Made by a program: the position numbers and the translations under genes. Below the pieces are notes generated by a model that searched no databases, was not told the DNA's origin, and saw only the letters and a program-made list of their open reading frames with translations. Shown here piece by piece: positions 56,979-64,000 of a stretch of DNA of 64,000 bases. Position 1 is the first letter of the stretch; each line of letters starts with the position of its first letter. Origin of the DNA: an uncultured Altererythrobacter sp. Its GTDB lineage: Bacteria; Pseudomonadota; Alphaproteobacteria; Sphingomonadales; Sphingomonadaceae. Where the stretch lies: positions 248,001 to 312,000 of the forward strand of contig CAJXJY010000003.1 in the NCBI GenBank assembly GCA_913055875.1. Direction: 5' to 3'.

Positions 56979-57068
56979 GACTTCTGCTCCCACTCGCTCG
57001 CTGCGGCCTAGATGCGATTTGCGCTCATGCCTGTCCCGTTATCGCGTGTCGGTGCGGCTTGCAAAGCC

Positions 57069-58232
57069 TCACTTCCACGGCGCGCGCCGTTCGGCCTCGG
57101 GTGCGCCCCAAGCCGCCGCCTTGCGTTTCGACCAGCGGCGCGCGGGTTCCTCGATCCAGCGCCAGGTGAAATACGCCGCGAGCACCGATCCGGCGAGCAT
57201 TGCCGCCATCGCCAATGCGCCGAGCGCGGGGTGCATCACCAGCATGGCGACGCGGCCACGCTGCGAAACCAGCTCCCACCCGGTCAGCGATTGCAGCACG
57301 ATCAGCGCGTCGTAGCTGCGCCCGATCACGAATCCGTGCACGAGGTAGATCGAATAGCTGAGCGTGCCGAGCCAGAAGAAGCCCGGCATCAGCAGCAGAC
57401 GGCTCAGCACCCCGCGCTCGAAGGCGAAGGCGAGGATCAGCGCCGCGAACACGAGGTCGGCCACACCGCGGACCGGCAGGTAGATAATGGTCAGCACCAT
57501 CAGGACGACCAGCGCGATTTCGGCGAGGCTCGCCCATGCGGCGGTGAGCGCGAAACCGCGCACGCGCAGCCACAACTCGTACAGCGCCATGCCGAGCCCG
57601 AACCCCGCCAGCCCGCGCAATATGTCCATGCTGGCGCGCTCCTCCGCACCGAGCAGCGCCACACCCGCCGCGAGTGCGATCGCCAGCGCCACGCCGGTCC
57701 CCCAGCGCCCGAAGCCGCGCCACAGCAGCGCCGCCATCAGGTACAGTCCGACCTCGATCGAGATCGACCAGCTGGCCGAATTCCACGGGCGCAGGCCGGG
57801 ATGGAGATAGTCCTGCACCAGCGCGAGCGTCGCCGGCAGCGTCCACCATTCGCGCCTGAACCCGAACGGCTCGCGCCCGGCGAGGCCCTCGAACGATCCC
57901 AAGGCGAGAAACACCAGCTCCATCGCCACCAGCAACCCGATGACGAAGACGTGCAGCGGCCACAGCCGCATATAGCGCAGGAACATGAACTTCCCGATCC
58001 CGAAGCCCTGGCGCAGCTTGTCGCCATAGGCGGCCGCGATCACGAATCCCGACAGCACGAAGAAGAAATCGACCGCGAAATCGAGCCTTATGTAGAACGG
58101 CCCGTCGAGCCACCAGTAGATGCCGCGGATGTGGTAATAGGCGACCCCGAGCGCCGCGATCCCGCGCCAGCTGTCGAGCGCGAGGAAGCGGTCGGGGGTG
58201 GGTGATTCAGCTAGGTCTGCCGGGTGAGGCAT
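57069..58232 (-). CDS. Acyltransferase 3 (OafA/YrhL-like) membrane protein
   Basis: About 387 residues with roughly ten membrane segments. The family's N-terminal 'FLALDSWRGIAALGVAYYHI' and 'DFFFVLSGFVIA', with the invariant arginine-type residues, identify acyltransferase_3 proteins that O-acylate envelope sugars. 'SYSIYLVHGFVIGRSYD' occurs near the C-terminus. ATG at 58232 (MPHPADLAES) was chosen; an ATG at 58256 adds eight residues. Acceptor unknown. Confidence 0.92.
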   Translation of the reverse strand: MPHPADLAESPTPDRFLALDSWRGIAALGVAYYHIRGIYWWLDGPFYIRLDFAVDFFFVLSGFVIAAAYGDKLRQGFGIGKFMFLRYMRLWPLHVFVIGLLVAMELVFLALGSFEGLAGREPFGFRREWWTLPATLALVQDYLHPGLRPWNSASWSISIEVGLYLMAALLWRGFGRWGTGVALAIALAAGVALLGAEERASMDILRGLAGFGLGMALYELWLRVRGFALTAAWASLAEIALVVLMVLTIIYLPVRGVADLVFAALILAFAFERGVLSRLLLMPGFFWLGTLSYSIYLVHGFVIGRSYDALIVLQSLTGWELVSQRGRVAMLVMHPALGALAMAAMLAGSVLAAYFTWRWIEEPARRWSKRKAAAWGAPEAERRAPWK

Positions 58233-58321
58233 CGCGCACGCTTTGCGCACGAACATCAAGGCCGATCAGGGCCTCCCATACGCGCGTTGTACCGTGGATG
58301 AGGCAAGTGCTCATACTACTC

Positions 58322-58642
58322 TCAGAAACTCCAATATGTGGCAGAAACACCAACCGAAATGAGCAAAAGGCCTGCGATAGAACAACCGTAGGGGATGGCC
58401 CTTGGTTCGCCCAACTCCGCGATTATCGTCGGCCTGAGGTCAGCGGAACAGTCCTGGCAGCTGACGTAAGCACTCGGTTTCCCGCAAGCCGAGCAACCGA
58501 AGAACACAGATCTGAGCTGCTTGCCGCTGATCGACGCCTTCACCTGGCCCGTTCGGCATTTGGTACAGCGATGATCCGCTGCGTGATTTACCTTGCCACA
58601 GCGCGGACAATCGACCGACCAGGCTGTATCGAATTCGCTCAC
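58322..58642 (-). CDS. Small double zinc-ribbon membrane protein, function unknown
   Basis: 106 residues from a GTG at 58642 just after the gatA stop. CxxC pairs in 'DCPRCGKVNHAADHRCTKCRTG' and 'FFGCSACGKPSAYVSCQDCSAD' give two probable zinc ribbons. A C-terminal hydrophobic helix (SIAGLLLISVGVSATYWSF) anchors it in the membrane. Its base composition is lower in GC than the gat genes. No family assigned; may be a membrane-bound nucleic-acid- or protein-binding adaptor. Confidence 0.68.
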   Translation of the reverse strand: MSEFDTAWSVDCPRCGKVNHAADHRCTKCRTGQVKASISGKQLRSVFFGCSACGKPSAYVSCQDCSADLRPTIIAELGEPRAIPYGCSIAGLLLISVGVSATYWSF

Positions 58643-58649
58643 CGGCAGG

Positions 58650-60134
58650 TTACCACCACGTCTCCGGCTTCGCTTCGAACCCGGCACGCTGCTCGATCGC
58701 CAGCCCGGCGTTCAACACACCTTGCTCGTCGAACGGCTTCCCCACGATCTGCAACCCGAGCGGCAACCCCTCTCCGTTCAGCATCGCCGGCACGCTCATC
58801 GCCGGCACCCCCGCGAGGCTCGCGGGCACCGCGAATACGTCGTTGAGATACATCGCCAGCGGGTCGTCGGTCTTGTCGCCGAGCGGGAAGCTCGCGGTCG
58901 GGGTGGTCGGGGCGAGGATCACGTCGCAGTCGGCCCAGGCGCGCTCGAAATCGCGCGCCACCAGCGCGCGGACCTTCTGCGCCTGGTTGTAATAAGCGTC
59001 GTAGAAGCCCGCCGAGAGCACGTAGGTGCCGATCAGCACCCGCCGCTTGACCTCGTCGCCGAAGCCCTCCTCGCGGGTGGCGGCGTACATGTCCTGTAAC
59101 CCCGCCCCTTCCGGAAGATCGCGCAGGCCGTAACGCACGCCGTCGTAGCGTGCGAGGTTGGACGAGGCCTCGGCCGGCGCGATGATGTAGTAGGCGGGCA
59201 GCGCGTATTTGGTGTGCGGCAGGCTAATATCGACGATCTCGGCGCCCGCATCGCGCAGCCAGTTCTTGCCCTGCTCCCAGCTCTCGAGGATCGCCTCGTC
59301 GGTGCCGTCCATGCGGTATTCGCGCGGGATGCCGACTTTCCTGCCTTTCAGATCGGCGGACAGGCCCGCCGCCCAGTCGGGCACGTCCATCTGCAGGCTG
59401 GTCGAATCCTTCGCGTCGAAGCCTGCCATCGCGCCGAGCATGATCGCGCAATCCCCGACGCTGCGCGCCATCGGGCCGGCCTGGTCGAGACTGCTGGCAA
59501 AGGCGACCACGCCCCAGCGCGAGCAGCGGCCATAGGTCGGCTTGATCCCGCAAATGCCGGTAAAGGCGGCGGGCTGGCGGATCGAACCGCCGGTGTCGGT
59601 CCCGGTCGCGGCGGGCGCGATCCGCGCGGCGACCGCGGCGGATGATCCGCCCGAGCTGCCGCCCGGCGACATGCCGGCATTGCCCCCGCCGCTCTTGCGC
59701 CACGGCGACACGACATTGCCGAAATGGCTGGTCTCGTTCGAGGAGCCCATCGCGAACTGGTCGAGATTGAGCTTGCCGAGCATGCCCGCGCCCGCATCCC
59801 ACAGGTTCTGCGACACGGTGCTCTCGTAGCGCGGGACGAAGCCTTCGAGGATATGGCTCGCCGCGGTGGTCTGGACGCCATCGGTGCAGAACAGGTCCTT
59901 CATCCCGATCGGTACGCCGGCCATCGCACCGAGCTCCCTGCCCGCCGCGCGGTCGGCGTCGACCTTGTCGGCCGCCTCGAGCGCCTTGTCGGGCGTGGCG
60001 ACGATGAAGGCGTTCAATTCGCTCGCGGCCTCGACCGCGGCGTTGAACGCCTCGGCCACTTCGCGCGCGGTAAAATCGCCCTGTGCGACCCCGTCGCGGA
60101 TCTCGCGGACGCCGAGATTGGTCAGTTCGGTCAT
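58650..60134 (-). CDS. gatA: Aspartyl/glutamyl-tRNA amidotransferase subunit A
   Basis: 494 residues. Amidase-signature enzyme with catalytic Lys-Ser-Ser: Lys in '[14 protein letters not shown]', Ser pair in '[34 protein letters not shown]' (the family GGSSGGS motif). Produces ammonia from glutamine for GatB. Separated from gatC by a palindromic repeat (60151-60228); both on the minus strand. Confidence 0.97.
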   Translation of the reverse strand: MTELTNLGVREIRDGVAQGDFTAREVAEAFNAAVEAASELNAFIVATPDKALEAADKVDADRAAGRELGAMAGVPIGMKDLFCTDGVQTTAASHILEGFVPRYESTVSQNLWDAGAGMLGKLNLDQFAMGSSNETSHFGNVVSPWRKSGGGNAGMSPGGSSGGSSAAVAARIAPAATGTDTGGSIRQPAAFTGICGIKPTYGRCSRWGVVAFASSLDQAGPMARSVGDCAIMLGAMAGFDAKDSTSLQMDVPDWAAGLSADLKGRKVGIPREYRMDGTDEAILESWEQGKNWLRDAGAEIVDISLPHTKYALPAYYIIAPAEASSNLARYDGVRYGLRDLPEGAGLQDMYAATREEGFGDEVKRRVLIGTYVLSAGFYDAYYNQAQKVRALVARDFERAWADCDVILAPTTPTASFPLGDKTDDPLAMYLNDVFAVPASLAGVPAMSVPAMLNGEGLPLGLQIVGKPFDEQGVLNAGLAIEQRAGFEAKPETWW

Positions 60135-60150
60135 AATCCCGCCATATGTG

Positions 60151-60228
60151 CGTCATCCCAGTGAAAGCTGGGATCTTTGTCAGCCAAGCGCCGAGTTGCG
60201 AGAGATCCCAGCTTTCGCTGGGATGACG
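60151..60228. repeat. Palindromic repeat, CGTCATCCC family, copy 2
   Basis: Arms 60151-60176 and 60203-60228 pair over 26 bases with one mismatch and share sequence with the copy at 30908-30988. The 26-base loop is unrelated. It is inserted between gatC and gatA. Confidence 0.85.
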
Positions 60229-60249
60229 ATCTCATGAGAGGCACGCGCA

Positions 60250-60552
60250 TCACTCGATCACCTTGGGCACGCCGAAGAAGCCGTGTTCGGCCACCGGGGC
60301 GTTGGCGAGCACATCGTCGCGGCGGTCGCCGCCGGTCCTGGGGTCGGCATCGACCTCGTCGGCGCGCAGGCGCAGGGTGTTGGGGATGACCGCGGTCATC
60401 GGCTCGACCTCGGAGGTGTCGACCTCGCCGAGTTGCTCGACCCAGTCGAGGATGGCCGAGAGTTCGGGCGCCATGCGGTCGAGTTCCGCGTCGGTCATCT
60501 TGATGCGAGCCAGCGAGGCGATCTTCGCCACGGTCGGCCTGTCGATGGACAT
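60250..60552 (-). CDS. gatC: Aspartyl/glutamyl-tRNA amidotransferase subunit C
   Basis: 100 residues. Family start '[24 protein letters not shown]' and '[22 protein letters not shown]', ending with the '[16 protein letters not shown]' GatA-binding tail. Stabilises the GatA-GatB complex. First gat gene, then a repeat, then gatA. Confidence 0.96.
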   Translation of the reverse strand: MSIDRPTVAKIASLARIKMTDAELDRMAPELSAILDWVEQLGEVDTSEVEPMTAVIPNTLRLRADEVDADPRTGGDRRDDVLANAPVAEHGFFGVPKVIE

Positions 60553-60645
60553 GAACTGTGCCCTTCGGTCTGGAGTTACGGAGTTGGCAAGGCGCTAGCA
60601 GCGCCCCCGGACGGCTTCAAGAACTGCGCTGCTATTGCGGCGCCG

Positions 60646-61230
60646 CTATTGCGGCGGGGGCGGGCCGGCCGGCGCTTCGCCGGCCTGCTGTTCCTGTTGC
60701 TGCTGCATCTGCATCTGCATGATCTGCTGCGCGGCCTGCACGCGGCGCTCGGCGTCGGCGCGGCTCATCAGGTCGATCACCTCGACCTCGAACACGAGGT
60801 CGCTGTTCGGCGGGATCGGGGAAGTCGGCGGCGGTTCGGCGCCGTAGCCCTTGTCCGCAGGGATCGTGATGACGTATTTGCCGCCCTTCCTCACCTGCTG
60901 CAGCCCCTCGAAGAAGCCGTCGATGACCTGCCCCTCTTCGAGCAGGAAGGGCGTGCCGTCGGGCAGCACGCCGGGCGGGAACGGCAGCGGCTGCGATTCG
61001 TCGAATACCGTGCCGTCGGGCAGCTTGCCGGTATATTCGATGAACACCACGTCGCCGACCTTCGCGACGTCGCCGGTGCCGGCGCGGACCTCTTCGACGC
61101 TCACCCCCGCGGGCACGGCAGCCCAGGCCAGCCCGCCCGCCAGCGCGACGGCGAGAATCACCGCCAGCCACAGCTTCGTCAGCGAGCCCTTGGCGATGGG
61201 CTGGAGGGGAACGCGGGTCACTTCGGCCAT
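60646..61230 (-). CDS. FKBP-type peptidyl-prolyl isomerase, membrane-anchored
   Basis: 194 residues. An N-terminal hydrophobic segment (about 19-40) is followed by an FKBP domain: 'GDVVFIEYTGKLPDGTVFDES', 'LLEEGQVIDGFFEGLQQVRKGGKYVITIPADKGYG' and 'NSDLVFEVEVIDL'. The C-terminal tail is glutamine/methionine-rich then Pro-rich. Likely a periplasmic folding helper held at the inner membrane. Downstream of rpsU, with a terminator between them. Confidence 0.93.
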   Translation of the reverse strand: MAEVTRVPLQPIAKGSLTKLWLAVILAVALAGGLAWAAVPAGVSVEEVRAGTGDVAKVGDVVFIEYTGKLPDGTVFDESQPLPFPPGVLPDGTPFLLEEGQVIDGFFEGLQQVRKGGKYVITIPADKGYGAEPPPTSPIPPNSDLVFEVEVIDLMSRADAERRVQAAQQIMQMQMQQQQEQQAGEAPAGPPPPQ

Positions 61231-61250
61231 GAGGGTCGGTCCTGGATGCG

Positions 61251-61278
61251 AAAAGGGCGCGGAATCGTGTCCGCGCCC
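61251..61278 (-). terminator. Intrinsic terminator of rpsU
   Basis: Stem GGGCGCGGA/TCCGCGCCC with a six-base loop. On the minus strand it is followed by T4, so it ends transcripts from rpsU before the FKBP gene. Confidence 0.82.
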
Positions 61279-61321
61279 TCTTGGCTCAACTGTGCTGCGG
61301 GTTCAAGCGGGTGCTGGCGTC

Positions 61322-61378
61322 GTTTTTCAGCTTCGCTGAGACGGCACCGGCCCGCATCCGTTTCAGCTAAGCTGAAAC
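61322..61378. repeat. Modular palindromic element: TTTCAGC hairpins with CGGCACCGGCCCG core, copy 2
   Basis: Hairpin TCAGC-ttc-GCTGA (61327-61339), core CGGCACCGGCCCG (61342-61354), then a perfect hairpin GTTTCAGC-taa-GCTGAAAC (61360-61378). It falls in the rpsU 3' untranslated region. Same modules as 36474-36632 but compact. Confidence 0.72.
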
Positions 61379-61383
61379 AGAAA

Positions 61384-61587
61384 CTACGCGCCGTCGCGTT
61401 CCATCCGCTTGCGCTCGAGCTTGCGTGCGCGGCGCACGGCGGCGGCCTTTTCGCGGGCGCGCTTCTCGCTCGGCTTCTCGTAGTGGCGACGCAGCTTCAT
61501 CTCGCGATATACCCCCTCGCGCTGCAGCTTCTTCTTGAGCGCGCGCAGAGCCTGGTCGACATTGTTATCGCGAACGATGATCTGCAT
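61384..61587 (-). CDS. rpsU: 30S ribosomal protein S21
   Basis: 67 residues: '[43 protein letters not shown]' style alphaproteobacterial bS21 with the basic C-terminal tail. The start at 61587 gives the family N-terminus. Needed for translation initiation on the 30S subunit. Single gene with its own terminator. Confidence 0.96.
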   Translation of the reverse strand: MQIIVRDNNVDQALRALKKKLQREGVYREMKLRRHYEKPSEKRAREKAAAVRRARKLERKRMERDGA

Positions 61588-61737
61588 AAAATCCAACACC
61601 TCACAGCAACCGGCGAGAGCCCGCGAAACGCGCGGGATGCGCCGCAATATGAAAACGAAAAGCGGGCCGAATCCGTTCCGGACCGGCACCTGTCGGGGCG
61701 CACCTAGGCGAATCGGGGGCGGATTGCAAGCGTTCAG

Positions 61738-61908
61738 GCCCCTTCCCCCTCGATGGGGGAAGGATAGGGAAGCTTGTGAGCGAAGTGAACTAGCGGACCT
61801 TGGATGAGGGTGACGGCGCAGCGCCGGCCAATCACCCTCACCCAAGCTTCGGTAGCGAGCAAGCTCGCAATCTGCGCTATCCCTCCCTCGTCCGGGGGGA
61901 GGGTTTTA
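61738..61908. repeat. Composite palindromic intergenic repeat upstream of crcB
   Basis: Hairpin CCTTCCCCC/GGGGGAAGG (61741-61763), nested hairpin TGAGGGTGA...TCACCCTCA around CGGCGC/GCGCCG (61805-61840), and a CCCTCCC/GGGAGGG stem near 61881-61903. It fills most of the gap between rpsU and crcB (61588-61940). The remaining bases show nothing. Confidence 0.72.
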
Positions 61909-61940
61909 TCTCTCCGGCATGAGGGCTAAGGGAGCCGCCA

Positions 61941-62351
61941 ATGTCCGCACTGTCCCCCCTCGCCGCAACCGCCAACGTCGCCCTCGGCGGTGCCGTGGGC
62001 GCGGTGCTGCGCTATCAGCTCGGGCGGGGGATGACGCATTGGCTCGGTCCGCAAGCGGTCACGGCGTTCCCGTGGGCGACGCTGGCGGCGAACGTGCTCG
62101 GCAGCCTCGCCATGGGCCTTCTGGCAGGATGGCTGGCGCGGCATGGCGACGGGTCGGGCGAGCAGTGGCGGCTGCTGCTCGGGGTCGGGCTGCTCGGCGG
62201 ATTCACCACCTTCTCCGCCTTCAGCCTGGAGCTGATGCTGCTGATCGAGCGAGGACAGGCGTGGACGGCGCTGACCTATGCGCTGGTTTCCGTGCTGGCA
62301 GGTCTGGCGGGACTCTATGTGGGCCTGATCGCGATGCGGGTGGCGGGATGA
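61941..62351 (+). CDS. crcB: Fluoride channel CrcB/Fluc
   Basis: 136 residues and four membrane helices. Typical motifs 'GAVLRYQLGR', 'NVLGSLAMG' and 'GLLGGFTTFSAFSLE'. Dimeric exporter giving fluoride resistance. No fluoride riboswitch was recognised upstream; that space is occupied by the composite repeat. Overlaps the following gene in ATGA. Confidence 0.95.
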   Translation: MSALSPLAATANVALGGAVGAVLRYQLGRGMTHWLGPQAVTAFPWATLAANVLGSLAMGLLAGWLARHGDGSGEQWRLLLGVGLLGGFTTFSAFSLELMLLIERGQAWTALTYALVSVLAGLAGLYVGLIAMRVAG

Positions 62352-63466
62352 GCAGCAAGGTTCGGCAATTCACCGTATCGGAGGACGACGACGGGATCCG
62401 GCTCGACCGCTGGTTCAAGCGCAACCTGCCGCAGATCGGCTTCGGCATGGTCTCCAAATGGGCGCGCACCGGGCAGATCCGGGTCGATGGCGGGCGCGCC
62501 AAGCCGGACGACCGGCTGTCCGCAGGCCAAGTGCTGCGCGTGCCGCCGGGCGGCGAAGGTTCGGGCCGCAAACCCAAACCGAAGCGCGAGCTGACGCAGG
62601 ACGAGATCGCCGAGGCCGAGGCGATGGTCATCAAGACGACCAAATCCGCAATCGCGCTCAACAAGCCGCCCGGCCTCGCGACGCAGGGCGGCAGCAAGAC
62701 CTACCACCATGTCGACGGGCTGCTCGATGCCTTTGCCCCCGGAGAGGACGATCCGCGCCCGCGGCTCGTGCACCGGCTCGACAAGGACACCTCGGGCGTG
62801 CTGCTGGTCGCGCGCACGCCGGGCGCGGCGGCGTCCTATTCGAAGCGCTTCTCGGGCCGCTCGGCGAAGAAGATCTACTGGGCGCTGGTGGTCGGCGTGC
62901 CCGATGTGCGCGAGGGGACGATCGACGCCCCGCTCGCCAAGCAGCGGGGCACCGGCGGCGAGAAGATGCATGTCGACATGGAGAACGGCCAGAGCGCGAA
63001 GACCAAATACCGCGTGGTCGACGCGGCGGGCAAGAAAGCGAGCTGGATCGAGCTCGAACCGCTGACCGGGCGCACACACCAGCTGCGCGTGCATCTCGCC
63101 GCGATCGGTCACCCGATCCTGGGCGACGGCAAATATGGCGGGCAGGACGCATTCATCACCGGCAGCGTGAGTCGCAAGATGCACCTCCATGCGCGGCGGC
63201 TGATCATCGCCGAACCGGGCGGCGGCAAGCTCGACGTGACCGCCGATCTCCCGGACCATTTCGCGGCGACGATGGAACAGCTCGGCTTCGATCCGAACCT
63301 CAGCGATGCCGAGCCCGAGCAGGGGCCGCCGGAACGCAGCAAGGCCGAAAAGAAACAGGCCGCGCGCCAGCACGCCAAGCAGCAGCGCCGCGCCAATCGC
63401 GGCGCCCGTAGCGCGCGCGGCAATCCGGGCGGTCGCAAACCCAAACCGAAGGGCCGCCGCAAGTGA
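62348..63466 (+). CDS. RluC/RluD-family pseudouridine synthase with basic C-terminal tail
   Basis: 372 residues. An N-terminal S4 domain ('IRLDRWFKRNLPQIGFGMVSKWARTGQIRVDGGRAKPD') and a catalytic domain with 'RLVHRLDKDTSGVLL' containing the catalytic Asp, 'GRTHQLRVHLA' and 'HLHARRL'. Modifies rRNA uridines; exact target uncertain (RluC-like). After the domain (about 315 on), a Lys/Arg-rich tail suggests extra RNA binding. Coupled to crcB and to the HAD gene by four-base overlaps. Confidence 0.93.
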   Translation: MSSKVRQFTVSEDDDGIRLDRWFKRNLPQIGFGMVSKWARTGQIRVDGGRAKPDDRLSAGQVLRVPPGGEGSGRKPKPKRELTQDEIAEAEAMVIKTTKSAIALNKPPGLATQGGSKTYHHVDGLLDAFAPGEDDPRPRLVHRLDKDTSGVLLVARTPGAAASYSKRFSGRSAKKIYWALVVGVPDVREGTIDAPLAKQRGTGGEKMHVDMENGQSAKTKYRVVDAAGKKASWIELEPLTGRTHQLRVHLAAIGHPILGDGKYGGQDAFITGSVSRKMHLHARRLIIAEPGGGKLDVTADLPDHFAATMEQLGFDPNLSDAEPEQGPPERSKAEKKQAARQHAKQQRRANRGARSARGNPGGRKPKPKGRRK

Positions 63467-64000
63467 CTGTCCGCCTCGCGGTGTTCGATTGCGACGGGAC
63501 GCTGGTCGACGGGCAGGCGGCGGTGTGCGAGGCGATGGAGGCGGCCTTCGCGCATGCGGACCTCGCCGCTCCCGCACGCCACGACATCCGCCGCATCGTC
63601 GGACTGAGCCTGCCGCAGGCGATCCGGCAGCTCGCTCCGGATTGCAGCGACGAGCAGTGCGCGGCGGCGGTGAACGCCTACAAGTCCTCATTCTTCGAGA
63701 CGCGGCAATCGGGCCGCCTGCACGAACCGCTCTACGACGGGATCGCCGAGCTGATCGAACGGCTGGCGGCGGGCGGCTGGGAGCTGGGCGTGGCCACCGG
63801 CAAATCCGATCGCGGCCTCCATGGCTGTCTCACGACGCACGGGATCATCGGGCACTTCGCCACGCTGCAGACCGCCGACCGCCACCCGTCCAAGCCGCAT
63901 CCGGCGATGCTGGAGGCGGCGCTGGCGGAAGTGGGCGCGGAGCCAGGCGATGCGGCGATGATCGGCGATACCAGCTTCGACATGGAGATGGCGCGTGCCG
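63463..64000 (+). CDS. HAD-superfamily hydrolase (C-terminus beyond window)
   Basis: About 179 residues visible from a GTG at 63463 that overlaps the previous stop (GTGA). Motif I 'LAVFDCDGTLVDG', motif II 'LGVATGKSD', motif III/IV 'PSKPHPAMLEAAL' and 'MIGDTSFDMEMA' are all present. Most similar in layout to phosphoglycolate-phosphatase-like HADs. The window ends just after motif IV, so the C-terminus is missing. Confidence 0.92.
   Translation, partial: MTVRLAVFDCDGTLVDGQAAVCEAMEAAFAHADLAAPARHDIRRIVGLSLPQAIRQLAPDCSDEQCAAAVNAYKSSFFETRQSGRLHEPLYDGIAELIERLAAGGWELGVATGKSDRGLHGCLTTHGIIGHFATLQTADRHPSKPHPAMLEAALAEVGAEPGDAAMIGDTSFDMEMARA

Noticed and set aside
61588-61940. Fluoride riboswitch before crcB
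   Set aside because: The upstream region is a palindromic repeat array and lacks a recognisable fluoride aptamer.

Overview
The window is high-GC, densely packed bacterial chromosome with no phage, plasmid, CRISPR or insertion-sequence signature. Gene content and order point to an alphaproteobacterium of the Sphingomonadales, probably an Erythrobacteraceae-type marine sphingomonad. The inference rests on the block argS-SPOR-nagZ-scpA-scpB-tatA-tatB-tatC, a Tad/Cpa pilus cluster, two large TonB-dependent receptors, a Bpt-type aminoacyl-tRNA-protein transferase, and short palindromic intergenic repeats. This is inferred from family recognition only; no database search was possible.

Layout. 1-5.0 kb: outer-membrane assembly pair tamA-tamB (tamB runs off the left edge) and bpt. 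5.1-8.8 kb: ilvA, a divergent secreted amidohydrolase and a tiny exported glycine-rich membrane protein. 8.9-15.4 kb: conserved housekeeping block on the minus strand (Tat export, ScpAB chromosome condensation, NagZ wall recycling, SPOR protein, ArgS). 15.5-21.0 kb: lipoprotein, ispH-thrB-rnhA, a 58-residue UPF0339 protein, an FAD amine oxidase and an alpha/beta hydrolase. 21.1-28.4 kb: Tad pilus genes cpaA-B-C-D-E-tadB-tadC, with neither the CpaF ATPase nor a pilin. 28.5-32.2 kb: acyl-CoA degradation genes (MarR regulator, enoyl-CoA hydratase, SDR, thiolase) separated by palindromic repeats. 32.3-36.5 kb: a compact cluster of two paralogous 2OG-Fe(II) oxygenases, a TPR/2OG-oxygenase fusion and a methyltransferase. 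36.7-44.2 kb: two divergent TonB-dependent receptors with a small periplasmic protein between them. 44.3-52.6 kb: clpB, a penicillin-acylase-family Ntn hydrolase, an M16 protease lipoprotein and a small hypothetical protein. 52.7-55.2 kb: a translationally coupled operon of three exported proteins including an M48 protease. 55.3-61.6 kb: gatC, gatA and gatB scattered among a zinc-ribbon membrane protein, an acyltransferase and a very small membrane protein, followed by an FKBP isomerase and rpsU. 61.9-64 kb: crcB, an RluC-like pseudouridine synthase and a HAD hydrolase cut by the right edge.

Most genes are housekeeping. The parts most worth following up are the 2OG-oxygenase/methyltransferase cluster, the exported M48 operon, the Tad cluster lacking its motor ATPase, the tiny ORF coupled to gatB, and several families of structured intergenic repeats, two of which occur twice in the window.
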